Shown: positions 25,980 through 35,085, numbered from the stretch's first letter. The stretch is 39,729 nt of DNA from an uncultured Clostridia bacterium (GCA_937992055.1 CALKLQ010000020.1:1-39729); one strand, 5' to 3'. The notes: generated by a model not told the origin, from the letters alone. Numbers and translations: made by a program.

Positions 25980-27650
25980 TCAAATTTGCGCTTTAAATTG
26001 TTTTGCTTTTTCAAGCATTTCTTGAGCATGCAACAAAGCTAACTCGCTTTGATTATTGCCTCCTATAAGTTTTGCAAGCTCAACAGATATCTCTTTTTCG
26101 CCCAAAAGATTAGTTTTAGAAATTGTCCTTTCCCCAACTGTTTTAAACACATAAAAAAATCTATCTGCCATTGAACAAACTTGTGGCAAGTGACTAATCA
26201 AAATAACCTGGTTGTTTCTAGCAAGCATAGCAATTCTTTCTCCAACAGCTTGTGCAGTTTCTCCACTAATTCCGGTATCAATTTCATCAAACACGAAAGT
26301 GTTTCCGCTACTTACAATCACAGATTTTAAAGCCAACATAAATCTACTCAATTCACCGCCTGAAATCACCTTTGAAAGAGGTTTTAATTGCTCGCCTTTG
26401 TTAGCAGAAAATAAAATTTCGACATCATCATAACCATTATGGTTGTAATTTGTTTGTTTTTCAAAATTAAAACATACCCTAGCATTTTTCATTCCTAAAT
26501 ATGAAAGTTCAAACATTATTTTGTCTTCCAATTTTTTTGCTAGTGTTTTTCTAATATCAGAAATTTCCTTACAGATTTTTAAAGCTTCAACATCAATTTT
26601 ATTTAACTCGTTTTTTAGTTGAATTAACTTTTCTTCACTATTAACTAAGTTATCGTATTCTGTTTTTGACCTGTCTAAGAACTTCAAAACTTCTGTAACA
26701 GACTGACCGTATTTTTTCTTTAAATCTCTATACTTATCAAGTTTAGAGTCAATAGCCTCAAATTCACTTTCATTAAAATTTACAAAACGAGATTGACGCT
26801 TAAGCAGAGAAACTAAATCATCTAGTTCATAAATCAATGAATCTAATTTGTCATAAGCAGCAGAAAAATCATTGTTTATATCCTTGATGTTAGCTAAACT
26901 ACGTAATGCATTTTTAAGTCCCCATAAAGCAGAAAATTGGTTAGAATCTAAATGTTCTAATGAACCTTCCAAGGCTAAAGATATTTTTTCCGAATTTTGC
27001 ATCACTTGAAATCTTTCTAAAAGTTCATCTTCCTCTTCCTGCTTTGGCATAAACGACTCTATCTCATCAATTTGAAATTTCAATAGTTCCAAATAGCGGT
27101 CCCTATTTTCAACATTTCCGCTCAAAAGCTGAATTTGATTTTTAATCTCATTTTTAGCTTGCAACAGATGCTCAAGCTTTAATTTCCCCTCTTTGAGCAA
27201 TTCTACATCATAGTTATCTAATAAAGTTAAATGATATTTATTATTTAACAAGGAAGTATTTTCATGTTGAGAATAAGAGTCTACTAAATCTTTGGTAATT
27301 GTTTTTAAAATGGAAAGAGAGGACAAATTTCCATTTATTCTAACCTCACTTTTACCATCTTGATTAAGGGTTCTAGAAACTACCAATACATCTTCTTCAT
27401 AACCAAGCTCATTTAAAGTAACTAAACACTCTTGGTTCAAATCTGAAAAAACTGCTTCAACATACATTTTATCTTTACCACTCATAATAAGTGATTTATC
27501 TGCTCTTGCCCCTAAAACAAAATCAAGAGCTTCAAGAATGATGCTCTTTCCCGCTCCAGTTTCACCCATTAAGAGGTTAAATCCTTTGTCAAATTCCAAT
27601 GTCGACTCTTCTATTAGTGCGACATTTTTTATCCTAATATTTTGAATCAT
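25980..27650 (-). CDS. recN: DNA repair protein RecN
   Basis: SMC-like ATPase acting early in double-strand-break repair. The Walker A GETGAGKS is at residues 29-36. Two coiled-coil arms fill about 160-380. The ABC signature SGGELSRFMLALK and Walker B VFDEIDTGISGETA follow, with the switch LISHLPQV. The length of 556 is typical. The ribosome site AAAGGTGAT precedes the ATG at 27650, 14 bases after the argR stop, the standard argR-recN pair. It is likely cotranscribed from the ArgR-controlled promoter. Confidence 0.97.
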   Translation of the reverse strand: MIQNIRIKNVALIEESTLEFDKGFNLLMGETGAGKSIILEALDFVLGARADKSLIMSGKDKMYVEAVFSDLNQECLVTLNELGYEEDVLVVSRTLNQDGKSEVRINGNLSSLSILKTITKDLVDSYSQHENTSLLNNKYHLTLLDNYDVELLKEGKLKLEHLLQAKNEIKNQIQLLSGNVENRDRYLELLKFQIDEIESFMPKQEEEDELLERFQVMQNSEKISLALEGSLEHLDSNQFSALWGLKNALRSLANIKDINNDFSAAYDKLDSLIYELDDLVSLLKRQSRFVNFNESEFEAIDSKLDKYRDLKKKYGQSVTEVLKFLDRSKTEYDNLVNSEEKLIQLKNELNKIDVEALKICKEISDIRKTLAKKLEDKIMFELSYLGMKNARVCFNFEKQTNYNHNGYDDVEILFSANKGEQLKPLSKVISGGELSRFMLALKSVIVSSGNTFVFDEIDTGISGETAQAVGERIAMLARNNQVILISHLPQVCSMADRFFYVFKTVGERTISKTNLLGEKEISVELAKLIGGNNQSELALLHAQEMLEKAKQFKAQI

Positions 27651-27664
27651 AAATCACCTTTCTA

Positions 27665-28123
27665 TTAATTTGAAGAAATGTTTAAAAGGGTGTGTGTAGC
27701 ATTTTGTGCAAAATCAAAATTTGGAAAAATTGCCATTATAGTATCATCACCACTTACTGCCCCCATAAGAGAATCCAAATTCAACTTATCAATCAAGCCA
27801 CAGATAGCAGAAGCCATGCCCTTAATAGTTTTTATTACGCAAAGATTTTGGGCAGTTCTAATTGAAATGACTGCCTCTTTGAAGATGCAAATGTTTTTGT
27901 TAGATACTGCAGTTTCATTGGTTTCAACAAGTGAATATTTATATTTGCCTGTTTCTTGACTCAAAATTTTGATGAGCCCTAACTCTTTTATATCTCTTGA
28001 AATAGTTGCTTGGGTAATGTCAAAGTTAGCATTTTTTAAATATGTAACCAGCTCATCTTGTGTTTCAATTTCGGTTGTTGAAATCAATTCTAAAATTTTT
28101 GATTGTCTTTTTGACCTTGCCAT
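27665..28123 (-). CDS. argR: Arginine repressor
   Basis: Arginine-sensing regulator of 152 residues. The N-terminal winged helix is ATISRDIKELGL near residues 39-50. The C-terminal arginine-binding and hexamer domain ends with GAVSGDDTIMAIF, the conserved GDDT motif. I place the start at the ATG at 28123 (MARSKRQSKILELI), which aligns with the family N-terminus and follows AAGGA. An open frame extends to GTG at 28210, but that extension has no ribosome site. Two ARG-box-like sites overlap and flank its promoter, so it probably represses itself and recN. Confidence 0.95.
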   Translation of the reverse strand: MARSKRQSKILELISTTEIETQDELVTYLKNANFDITQATISRDIKELGLIKILSQETGKYKYSLVETNETAVSNKNICIFKEAVISIRTAQNLCVIKTIKGMASAICGLIDKLNLDSLMGAVSGDDTIMAIFPNFDFAQNATHTLLNISSN

Positions 28124-28219
28124 CTTACACGTTCCTTTTTCCTTGAATCCCTTATAAAATAAGGCTTTCAGCGATTTGTGAATAAATATAAATTCATATA
28201 TATTCATCACTTTTTAATG

Positions 28220-28248
28220 ATTATACAATGAAATTTATAATTATGCAA
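28220..28248 (-). promoter_or_regulatory. argR-recN promoter
   Basis: The minus strand reads TTGCAT (28243-28248), a 17-base spacer, then TATAAT (28220-28225). The -35 lies inside an ARG-box-like sequence. Confidence 0.65.
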
Positions 28249-28250
28249 GT
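28233..28250. promoter_or_regulatory. ARG-box-like operator 1
   Basis: ATTTATAATTATGCAAGT, read on the plus strand, shares about 14 of 18 positions (offset by one) with the Bacillus ARG consensus CATGAATAAAAATKCAAK. It covers the -35 element of argR, where bound repressor would block polymerase. Confidence 0.55.
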
Positions 28251-28254
28251 GATT

Positions 28255-28272
28255 TTTGCATAAATATTCAGT
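28255..28272. promoter_or_regulatory. ARG-box-like operator 2
   Basis: On the minus strand ACTGAATATTTATGCAAA keeps the TGAATA...ATGCAA halves of the ARG box. It lies four bases upstream of operator 1. Paired boxes are usual for ArgR hexamers. Confidence 0.6.
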
Positions 28273-28400
28273 GATTTTTTATAAAAATTTGAACTTTTGA
28301 ATAACTATAAAAATGAAATTTATAAATATAATCATGTATGCATAACTTAAATTATTAACTTTCACTTATAGATTTTATTAAATAGGAATAAAAAAAGTGC

Positions 28401-28427
28401 AAAAAAAAAGAAGGACTAACATCCTTC
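28401..28427 (-). terminator. Intrinsic terminator after oapA
   Basis: GAAGGA / TCCTTC stem (28410-28427) with a 6-base loop, followed on the minus strand by nine T residues. It lies 38 bases past the oapA stop. Confidence 0.8.
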
Positions 28428-28464
28428 TCTATTGATTTAAAATTTCAATCTAACAAATTTTAAA

Positions 28465-29106
28465 CTATTTCTCTTCAAGCTTCTTTGGGTCCTCTTTCGA
28501 CTGATTAATTTGTGATTTTTTTGAACGAAATGGACTTAAACATTTTCCAACAAGCAATATTATCTTGTTGCAATTATCAAGTGAAAACTTTTTACCTAAT
28601 GCCTTTCCAAAAATCGTCAACCCAGCAATGAATGCACTGACCAAAGATGCAACAAGAATCACTCCCGCATTGCTAGATAAATTCGCAGTAACTTTAACAA
28701 CTATTGCGGCACCTGCGGCACCACTTAAAATTCCGCAAACGTCTCCAATTACATCGGCACATAGGCTTGCCACCTTATCCGCATTTTTAATTAACAGCAT
28801 TGCCTCTTTTGCCCCTTTAACCTTTCTAGATGCCATTGCAGTAAAAGGCTCGATTGTACAAGCAGTAACCGCCACGCCTATCATATCAGTCACTATAGCG
28901 ATTGCTATAAAGAGGACTATGATAAGAATAGAAACTATAATTCCAGTAGCAGATGTAAGATATTCACTTCCTATACTAAAAACTAACGAAAGTGCAAAAG
29001 CAAGGAAAAATATTTTAATAGGCCAAATATACCATTTGCTTCTCTTTGAGGAAACCTTAACCTTTTTCTTTTTCGAGTCATTATTTCCATTTGAGTTTTG
29101 CTCCAT
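28465..29106 (-). CDS. oapA: OapA-like OLE RNA-associated membrane protein
   Basis: A 213-residue membrane protein with basic ends (SKKKKVKVSSKRSK at 11-24 and a Lys-rich tail). Hydrophobic helices lie at about 27-45, 54-78, 118-138 and 146-166. The middle, VTACTIEPFTAMASRKVKGA, resembles the membrane domain (DUF21-like) of CorC/CNNM magnesium exporters. Asp118 and Asp122 (ADVIGDV) form a DxxxD motif, which I recall as a conserved feature of OapA, the protein that holds OLE RNA at the membrane. The gene lies directly downstream of a noncoding RNA of about 620 bases that fits OLE, and beside argR-recN, a known OLE neighbourhood. An AAAGGAG ribosome site lies 13 bases before the ATG. If it is not OapA, it would be a small CorB-like protein. 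Confidence 0.75.
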   Translation of the reverse strand: MEQNSNGNNDSKKKKVKVSSKRSKWYIWPIKIFFLAFALSLVFSIGSEYLTSATGIIVSILIIVLFIAIAIVTDMIGVAVTACTIEPFTAMASRKVKGAKEAMLLIKNADKVASLCADVIGDVCGILSGAAGAAIVVKVTANLSSNAGVILVASLVSAFIAGLTIFGKALGKKFSLDNCNKIILLVGKCLSPFRSKKSQINQSKEDPKKLEEK

Positions 29107-29150
29107 TTATTAAACTTTACTCCTTTAAAACTATATAATTTATTATATAA

Positions 29151-29198
29151 TAAAAAGAATGATTTTAGAAATGTTTTATTACAAATTCTAAAATCATT
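29151..29198 (-). terminator. OLE RNA terminator
   Basis: A perfect 13-base stem AATGATTTTAGAA / TTCTAAAATCATT (29158-29170 and 29186-29198) with a 15-base loop, followed on the minus strand by CTTTTTA. It separates the RNA from oapA, which would be reached by read-through or by its own promoter. Confidence 0.85.
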
Positions 29199-29772
29199 AA
29201 CATTAGAGGCAATTTTTGAAGTAAACCTTGCGGCATAGGTTCGGTAGGATTTCCCTAAAAATTGTACTCATCGTCGCCGTATGAGCAGTTTCCTTTTAAA
29301 CAATCAATTCACCGAATCGCCACTTAGACCACACTATAATCCCTCAAAAATCAGAAAAATCAACAGTCTAGAAGTTTTCCTTAACGTCAGCTTCATTTCG
29401 TTAGCTTTTTTTGCAACACTAGTTTCAACGACAGCAAACACTTCATTAGGCCATTTGAAGTATTTGCTTAAAGTCAATATCCCCTAGATATCACTCAAAG
29501 CAGGCTACTCTGCACACAGCTTTGCACCGCAATGCAGGTTTTATCCCATCCAGTAGAATATAAGCTTTAACTTTGTTTCTACCAGTATAGGTCTCCACGA
29601 TAATTGGGTCGGGTACTATATGCCATTATAGTGCGCCCAAAAATCTTAACTCCCAGCACTCACCCCAGTTTGGGCAACCAAAGCAAGCACCAGGAACTTC
29701 ACAGCTATGCCCTTCGATGCTTTTAATCATCCTCTCGAATAAAGTGACGACTAGAATACTGCGCCTCTAGTT
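29151..29772 (-). ncRNA. ole: OLE RNA (ornate, large, extremophilic RNA)
   Basis: About 620 bases with no plausible coding frame but clear RNA-gene signs on the minus strand. A TTGACA-type promoter ends just upstream. A closing stem pairs the first bases (TAGAGGC, 29763-29769) with GCCTCTA at the 3' end (29204-29210). A strong terminator follows. Base composition is much richer in G+C than neighbouring intergenic DNA, with many local hairpins. OLE RNA is known as a noncoding RNA of about 600 bases found mainly in anaerobic and extremophilic Bacillota, usually next to oapA. Here the next gene is an OapA-like membrane protein. OLE ribonucleoprotein complexes sit at the membrane and affect stress and magnesium responses. 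The identification rests on size, context and partner; I could not run a covariance model. Confidence 0.78.
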
Positions 29773-29778
29773 ATTATT

Positions 29779-29807
29779 ATAATAACATATGCAACATTTT
29801 ATGTCAA
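29779..29807 (-). promoter_or_regulatory. OLE RNA promoter
   Basis: The minus strand reads TTGACA (29802-29807), 17 bases, then TATTAT (29779-29784). The -35 is a perfect consensus match. The predicted start near 29772 lies just before the closing stem of the RNA. Confidence 0.8.
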
Positions 29808-30041
29808 ATTAAGAATTCGCAAGACAAACGACAAGTTTATAAGGTGTTAAAAAATACCTCAAAAATCATTTTAATAACAAATTGAATCTTGTAGCTAAAA
29901 TATTTTACAGTTAGACATTTCTGTCATTTAACTATTAATTCAAAAAAACGTTTTCCATTGCAATTACTTTTAAACAAACTAGATTAGCTTATCCTGCCAA
30001 ATTAATCTTAAATAAAAAGTTCACAATTTGTAACAAAATAA
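29808..30041. other. Intergenic region between ftsW and the OLE promoter
   Basis: AT-rich with no gene seen. A weak imperfect hairpin near 29910-29940 on the minus strand (GACA/TGTC core) might end the murE-ftsW transcript, but it is not convincing. Confidence 0.35.
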
Positions 30042-31172
30042 TTAAATCTTATATTTTTCATTATGAGATTGTTTATTTACATTCAAAGCCACACCAATAG
30101 CACTCATAAAAACAGCCAAAGAGGTTGAACCTGCGGAAATAAAAGGAAGAGGCAAACCAGTTGGCGGAATCGAGCCAGTTACAACTGCAACATTGATTAA
30201 AACTTGAGTTGCAATTACACTGGCTATACCCGTAACCAAAAGAGCGCCAAATCTATCTTTTGCTTCCAAAGCAATTTTAATCAAAGCACAAATAAGCACT
30301 GCAAAAACGCCAAGCACTCCTAAACATCCAATAAAGCCCAATTCTTCGCCTATAATAGAAAAGATAAAGTCACTTTCACAAAAGGGTAAAAATAAATATT
30401 TTTGCCTAGAATTAAATAGCCCTACACCAAACCAACCGCCAGAGCCTAGCGAGTAAAGCGATTGTATCAACTGAAATCCTTCTGCTTTTGGCGAAGCCCA
30501 AGGATCTAAAAAAGCCATAAGACGCTTAACCCTATAAGGTTCCAAAAATATCAATGCTGGAACAGCCATAACTCCCGGCACCGCAAGGAATGAAAAGTGC
30601 TTTGCACTTATTCCACCAACAAAAAGCATTATTACAAGTGTTATAGCCACACACATTGTTATACTCATATTAGGTTCTAAAATAATTAAACCGCAAAAAA
30701 GCGCTCCAACTCCTAAAACAGGAAGCAAAGCTTTAAAAGATTTAACCTTTTCATAATTGTCCGATAAATGACAAGCGCAAAACAAAACAAGCGCAAATTT
30801 TGCAATTTCACTTGGTTGAAAAGAAAAACCAAATGCGCCAATCCATCTCCTTGCACCATAATTTTCTATTCCAATCCCTGGAATAAAAACCATAACTAAG
30901 AGAACAACACTTATTAAAACCGCCCACCACTTAAATTTTTTAAGCTTTTGATAAGGAAAACATGTAAAAAAAACAAGCCCAACAAATCCAACCAAAACAC
31001 CAACAATTTGTTTAATTAAAAACCTGTACTGATTTCCCCCATTGAGCCCAGAAGAATAAAAACTTGCACTGTAAACCATAATGCACCCAAATACAACTAG
31101 TAGTATTACGCATGATAATACCACCCAAGCTGTTGTACTCATTTTAAAATTAAGTTGTTTATTTTTTTTCAT
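30042..31172 (-). CDS. ftsW: SEDS peptidoglycan polymerase, FtsW/SpoVE
   Basis: Polytopic membrane glycosyltransferase of the SEDS family, 376 residues with about ten membrane helices, that polymerises lipid II for septal or spore cortex wall. Family motifs seen are NYGARRWIGAFGFSFQPSEI, LEPNMSITM and FLDPW (the expected catalytic Asp loop). QSLYSLGSGGWFGVG, FIFSIIGEELGFIG and TGLPLPFISAGSTSL follow. The ATG at 31172 overlaps the end of murD by 14 bases, with AAGGGG upstream. FtsW and SpoVE cannot be told apart from sequence alone; position after murD fits both. No murG follows. Confidence 0.92.
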   Translation of the reverse strand: MKKNKQLNFKMSTTAWVVLSCVILLVVFGCIMVYSASFYSSGLNGGNQYRFLIKQIVGVLVGFVGLVFFTCFPYQKLKKFKWWAVLISVVLLVMVFIPGIGIENYGARRWIGAFGFSFQPSEIAKFALVLFCACHLSDNYEKVKSFKALLPVLGVGALFCGLIILEPNMSITMCVAITLVIMLFVGGISAKHFSFLAVPGVMAVPALIFLEPYRVKRLMAFLDPWASPKAEGFQLIQSLYSLGSGGWFGVGLFNSRQKYLFLPFCESDFIFSIIGEELGFIGCLGVLGVFAVLICALIKIALEAKDRFGALLVTGIASVIATQVLINVAVVTGSIPPTGLPLPFISAGSTSLAVFMSAIGVALNVNKQSHNEKYKI

Positions 31173-32445
31173 TTACAAACCCCTTAAAATACTCACCACG
31201 TTTTTCAAAGTTTTCAAATTCATCAAAACTGGCACACGCAGGAGAAAGCAAAACAACATCGCCAGCACTTGCATTATTAAACGACATTTCCAATGATTCT
31301 TTTAAATTATTATGTTTTGTCAAATTAGGAAATTCACATTTTTTCCCGCACTCAAAAATCTCCTCCCTAGCCTTACCATAACAAATTACTAACTTTAAAT
31401 TTGAATACTCAAAAATTTTTGAATAGTCCTCTTTTTTTCCAATGCCACCAACAAGCAAAATTACTCTTTGATTTTTAAAACATTCAAGTGCACACAATGT
31501 ACTTGCAACATTAGTCGCCTTGCTATCATTTATGTAAATAACTCCATTAACACTATCAACAAATTCAATTCTATGTTCTATAGCATTAAAACTATCTATT
31601 GCCTGTTTAATAATTTTATTTTCAATTTTAAATAGTTTAGCTACTGCAACACTTGCTAAAACATTTTCTAAGTTTTTTTCACCTAGTAGATGTATGGAAG
31701 ACTTAGGCATGACATACTCATTTTGAAAAAAAACTTTTCCATCTTTTTCACAACAATCAGCACCACTACCAAAAAACAAACCCTTTGCAAAACTTTTGTG
31801 TTTTTCAAAGTCATGTTTTAAATTTTTGTTTAGAATGCAATAATTTTCTTCGCTTTGATTTTTACAAATAGAAAATTTAATATTACTATAATTTTCCATG
31901 TTCTTATGTCTATTTAAATGGTCAGGAGCAATGTTTAAGATGCATGAAACAAAAGGTTTAAAAGTCGTTGAGTATTCTAACTGAAAGCTACTTACTTCTA
32001 ATATATATACCCTATCTTTGTAATCTCCCTCATAAAGAGAAATTAACGGCAAGCCAATATTTCCACAAACAACACAATCAAATCCAGCCTCTTCAAAAAT
32101 TTTGCCTATTAATGATACAGTTGTAGTTTTCCCATTTGTGCCTGTAACTGCTATTATCTTACCCTTAAAAAACTCATAGGCCAATTGAATTTCTGAAATT
32201 ATGGGCTTGTTTAATTGCTTTAACCTATCTAAAACTTCTCCTTGGTAAACTGCTGGGCTAATCACCACCAAGTCAATCTTTTGAAAGTCAAAATCAAGGT
32301 CTATAAAATTCTTAAACTTTAATTTATAATTTAAATTATCATCATAAACAAAAACATTAGCATTAAATTTAGACAAAAAATCTACACAAGCTATTCCGGA
32401 CTTACCAAGCCCATATACTAAAACATTTTTATTATATAATTTCAT
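31159..32445 (-). CDS. murD: UDP-N-acetylmuramoylalanine-D-glutamate ligase
   Basis: Adds D-glutamate to UDP-MurNAc-L-Ala in the cytosol. The N-terminal Rossmann domain begins VLVYGLGKSGIA. The ATP loop is VTGTNGKTTTVSLIG. NIAPDHLNRHKNMENY and EHRIEFVDSVNGVIYINDSK are Mur-ligase hallmarks, and LLSPACASFDEFENFEKRG is diagnostic of MurD. The length of 428 is a little short of 450. The ATG overlaps the mraY stop as ATGA, with GGAGG just upstream. Confidence 0.96.
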   Translation of the reverse strand: MKLYNKNVLVYGLGKSGIACVDFLSKFNANVFVYDDNLNYKLKFKNFIDLDFDFQKIDLVVISPAVYQGEVLDRLKQLNKPIISEIQLAYEFFKGKIIAVTGTNGKTTTVSLIGKIFEEAGFDCVVCGNIGLPLISLYEGDYKDRVYILEVSSFQLEYSTTFKPFVSCILNIAPDHLNRHKNMENYSNIKFSICKNQSEENYCILNKNLKHDFEKHKSFAKGLFFGSGADCCEKDGKVFFQNEYVMPKSSIHLLGEKNLENVLASVAVAKLFKIENKIIKQAIDSFNAIEHRIEFVDSVNGVIYINDSKATNVASTLCALECFKNQRVILLVGGIGKKEDYSKIFEYSNLKLVICYGKAREEIFECGKKCEFPNLTKHNNLKESLEMSFNNASAGDVVLLSPACASFDEFENFEKRGEYFKGFVNEKK

Positions 32446-33446
32446 ACGCCTCCATGGGCAATTTGTGTTATGATTAAATTCAAAACAAACATAATCACCG
32501 TTATAATTATATATACTGCGACTATTCTGTTTTCATTCACACCTTTTTTTTGAAAATGGTGATGAAGTGGCGCCATTAAAAAAATACGTTTTTTTGTACG
32601 TTTATAATGCGCAACTTGCAAAATATCAGAAAGAGAGGTAATTACATATAAAATACCTATAATAGGAATTAACAAGGCATTTTTAGTAAATAAACAAATA
32701 CAACTTATAAACCCACCTAATGCCAGAGCTCCAGTATCTCCCATGAAAATTTTTGCAGGATAGCAATTGACACCAAAAAAAGCAAGCAAACTACCCAACA
32801 TAGCAAAACAAGTTATAAATAAATTTTCATATTCATGCGTCATCAAATCATTTAGGTTAAAAGCGGTCATAAAAGTCAAACAAAAAATCACAAATCCTAA
32901 AATAAAAGTGGACGACACCCCTGTTGACAAACCGTCAAGTCCGTCTATTAAATTTACACTGTTTACCACGGCTAAAAAAACAAACATAGCAAAAGGAATT
33001 ATAAAAATACCAATATCTACACTTTTAAGAGTAAAAGGTATTATAATATCAGACCCAACAAAAACATAAATAAAATAAGCAATTATCGCAGAAATACCAA
33101 CCTGTCCAATAATTTTTTGATATGGTTTTAATCCTTCGTTTTGCTTAAATCTAATTTTAATGAAGTCGTCTAAGAATCCTAAAATTCCAAACGCCAATGT
33201 TGCACCTAGAGCCACTAATGCCAAAGTACTGCCACTATTTAAAAATAAAAGAGAGGTTACTAAAGCCCCAAGCAAAAATATAAAGCCTCCCATAGTTGGC
33301 GTACCTTGCTTTTGGCTATGCTCCTCGACATAATGCAATATTGTCTGAGAAACTTTTAACCTTTTTGAAAGTTTAATTACAAGAGGAGATAGCAGTATAG
33401 AAATTAATAATCCTAATAAAAAACTAATGTAATATTTTGTCATCAT
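32442..33446 (-). CDS. mraY: Phospho-MurNAc-pentapeptide transferase
   Basis: Membrane enzyme that makes lipid I from UDP-MurNAc-pentapeptide and undecaprenyl phosphate. It has 334 residues and ten hydrophobic helices. Conserved cytosolic loops are present: QGTPTMGGFIFLLG, LGFLDDFIKI, NLIDGLDGLSTG (the catalytic Asp region), FMGDTGALALGG and PLHHHFQKKG. Two ATGs lie in tandem; the second (33443) is better spaced from AGGAG. The gene follows murE after 8 bases with no murF between, which departs from the usual order. Confidence 0.97.
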   Translation of the reverse strand: MMTKYYISFLLGLLISILLSPLVIKLSKRLKVSQTILHYVEEHSQKQGTPTMGGFIFLLGALVTSLLFLNSGSTLALVALGATLAFGILGFLDDFIKIRFKQNEGLKPYQKIIGQVGISAIIAYFIYVFVGSDIIIPFTLKSVDIGIFIIPFAMFVFLAVVNSVNLIDGLDGLSTGVSSTFILGFVIFCLTFMTAFNLNDLMTHEYENLFITCFAMLGSLLAFFGVNCYPAKIFMGDTGALALGGFISCICLFTKNALLIPIIGILYVITSLSDILQVAHYKRTKKRIFLMAPLHHHFQKKGVNENRIVAVYIIITVIMFVLNLIITQIAHGGV

Positions 33447-33454
33447 TACTCCTT

Positions 33455-34894
33455 TTAGAGTTTTAGCGTTTTTACAATACTCTTAACCACTTCAATATCG
33501 TCATAGGGACTCATTATGCCATTAATATCCTGATATTTTTCCCCGCCCTTTCCACAAATAACAACAATCTCGTTTCCGTTAAGCATCAAAAGTGCTTTTT
33601 TTATGGCCTCTCGTCTGTTATTTTCTCTAAAACATTTTTGCTTATTAACTATTCCTTGTAAAATATCATCACTTATTAAATCAGGATTTTCAAATCTTGG
33701 GTTGTCACTGGTCAAGATAATCGTATCACTATAACAATCTGCAATTTTTCCCATTATTGGTCTTTTTAAAGCATCCCTATTTCCACCACATCCAAAAACG
33801 GTTATAATTTTTTCATTCATTGAAAGTGTTTTTACATTTTTTAATATATTTTCTAATCCGTCAGGTGTATGAGCAAAGTCTACAACAACAATACCCTTAG
33901 AAGTTTTTATAATATTAAATCTACCATCTACACGCTCAATTTTTCTCATTGCTCTTTCAACACTCTTTGACTGAAAACCCAAAAGAAGCGCAGCTGTTGC
34001 TCCAGCTAATATATTATAAACATTGAAAAGTCCGCACAATTTTGTTTTAATTTTCATAACATTATCAAGGATATTTGCAATAAACCGTGATCCTTCTAAA
34101 TTTAATGCCACATCCATAGCAAAACAATCAGAAGGTGCAGAAATGCCATATGTTATAACATATTCTCCCTCAAAGTTTGAAAAATAGGAATCATCACAAT
34201 TTATCACCAAAGTTTTTATTTGATTTGACTTTAAAAAGCCAATTTTTGTTGATGAATATTTTTCCATGGTTTTAAAATAATCTAGATGATCTTGAGTTAT
34301 GTTTGTCAGTATTCCAACCTCGAATCTTAAACCATATATTTTTTCCAAGGCAATTGCATGAGCAGAAACTTCCATTGCTACAATTTTTACACCATTATCT
34401 ACCATTTTTCTAAATATTTCATGTAGCTTAAAAGGGTCTGGCGTTGTCAAATCACAATCAAAACTCATGTGATTAATATGATAACCTAAAGTGCCTATAA
34501 CTCCTACCCCACAATTATTTTCCAAACAAATTTGTCTTATAATCATTGTTGTTGATGTTTTTCCATTTGTCCCGGTTATGGCTATTAACTTTAATTCATC
34601 AGCTGGATTGCCCCAAAAATTTGCAGATAAAATAGCAAGCGCCCTTCTCGTATTTTTAACAATAATTTGTGGCACTTCAACATCAAGCTGTTTTTGACAC
34701 ACAATCGCAATTGCTCCATTAGAAATTGCCTCATGAGCAAAATCATGTCCATCAGTGTTGCTTCCAACCAAACAAACAAATAATGCATTTTTACAATTGT
34801 CCTTGCTTGAAAAAACAATGTTCTCTATATCAACGGTATCATTACCAATTATTTCATCTATATCCATTTTTAAAACTAATTGCTTTAATTTCAT
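33455..34894 (-). CDS. murE: UDP-MurNAc-tripeptide synthetase (diaminopimelate type)
   Basis: Mur ligase adding the third residue of the stem peptide. The ATP loop ITGTNGKTSTT lies near residues 106-116. LTNITQDHLDYFKTMEKY and VDFAHTPDGLENIL are typical. The substrate motif is SDNPRFENP; the Arg in DNPR is the mark of enzymes adding meso-diaminopimelate rather than lysine. The wall is therefore inferred to be DAP-type. The length is 479. A GAGGTAGGA ribosome site precedes the ATG at 34894. It is the first gene of murE-mraY-murD-ftsW. Confidence 0.95.
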   Translation of the reverse strand: MKLKQLVLKMDIDEIIGNDTVDIENIVFSSKDNCKNALFVCLVGSNTDGHDFAHEAISNGAIAIVCQKQLDVEVPQIIVKNTRRALAILSANFWGNPADELKLIAITGTNGKTSTTMIIRQICLENNCGVGVIGTLGYHINHMSFDCDLTTPDPFKLHEIFRKMVDNGVKIVAMEVSAHAIALEKIYGLRFEVGILTNITQDHLDYFKTMEKYSSTKIGFLKSNQIKTLVINCDDSYFSNFEGEYVITYGISAPSDCFAMDVALNLEGSRFIANILDNVMKIKTKLCGLFNVYNILAGATAALLLGFQSKSVERAMRKIERVDGRFNIIKTSKGIVVVDFAHTPDGLENILKNVKTLSMNEKIITVFGCGGNRDALKRPIMGKIADCYSDTIILTSDNPRFENPDLISDDILQGIVNKQKCFRENNRREAIKKALLMLNGNEIVVICGKGGEKYQDINGIMSPYDDIEVVKSIVKTLKL

Positions 34895-35085
34895 TCCTAC
34901 CTCAATTTAAATAATTTTATGATGATAATGAAATAGTTATGTTAATAACATTATTTCAAACACCGAATTTTAAAATTTCTTTTTAGTTTTTTATTGTTAT
35001 TAATAGCGCTTTAGACTAATCTGATTTTAATTTCACAAATATTTCATTTACAAAAATAACGGTAAAATAGCTCATCGTTTCTTAT

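Noticed and set aside
28124..28210. N-terminal extension of ArgR from GTG at 28210
   Set aside because: No ribosome site, does not match ArgR N-termini, and lies almost at the predicted transcription start.
28565..29113. 182-codon plus-strand frame opposite oapA
   Set aside because: It is the antisense shadow of the membrane protein gene, with no ribosome site.
29151..29772. RNase P RNA, tmRNA or lysine riboswitch instead of OLE
   Set aside because: The conserved RNase P core (GAGGAAAGUCC-type), the tmRNA tag frame and the lysine-riboswitch core were not found. The size of about 620 nt and the OapA-like gene fit OLE better.
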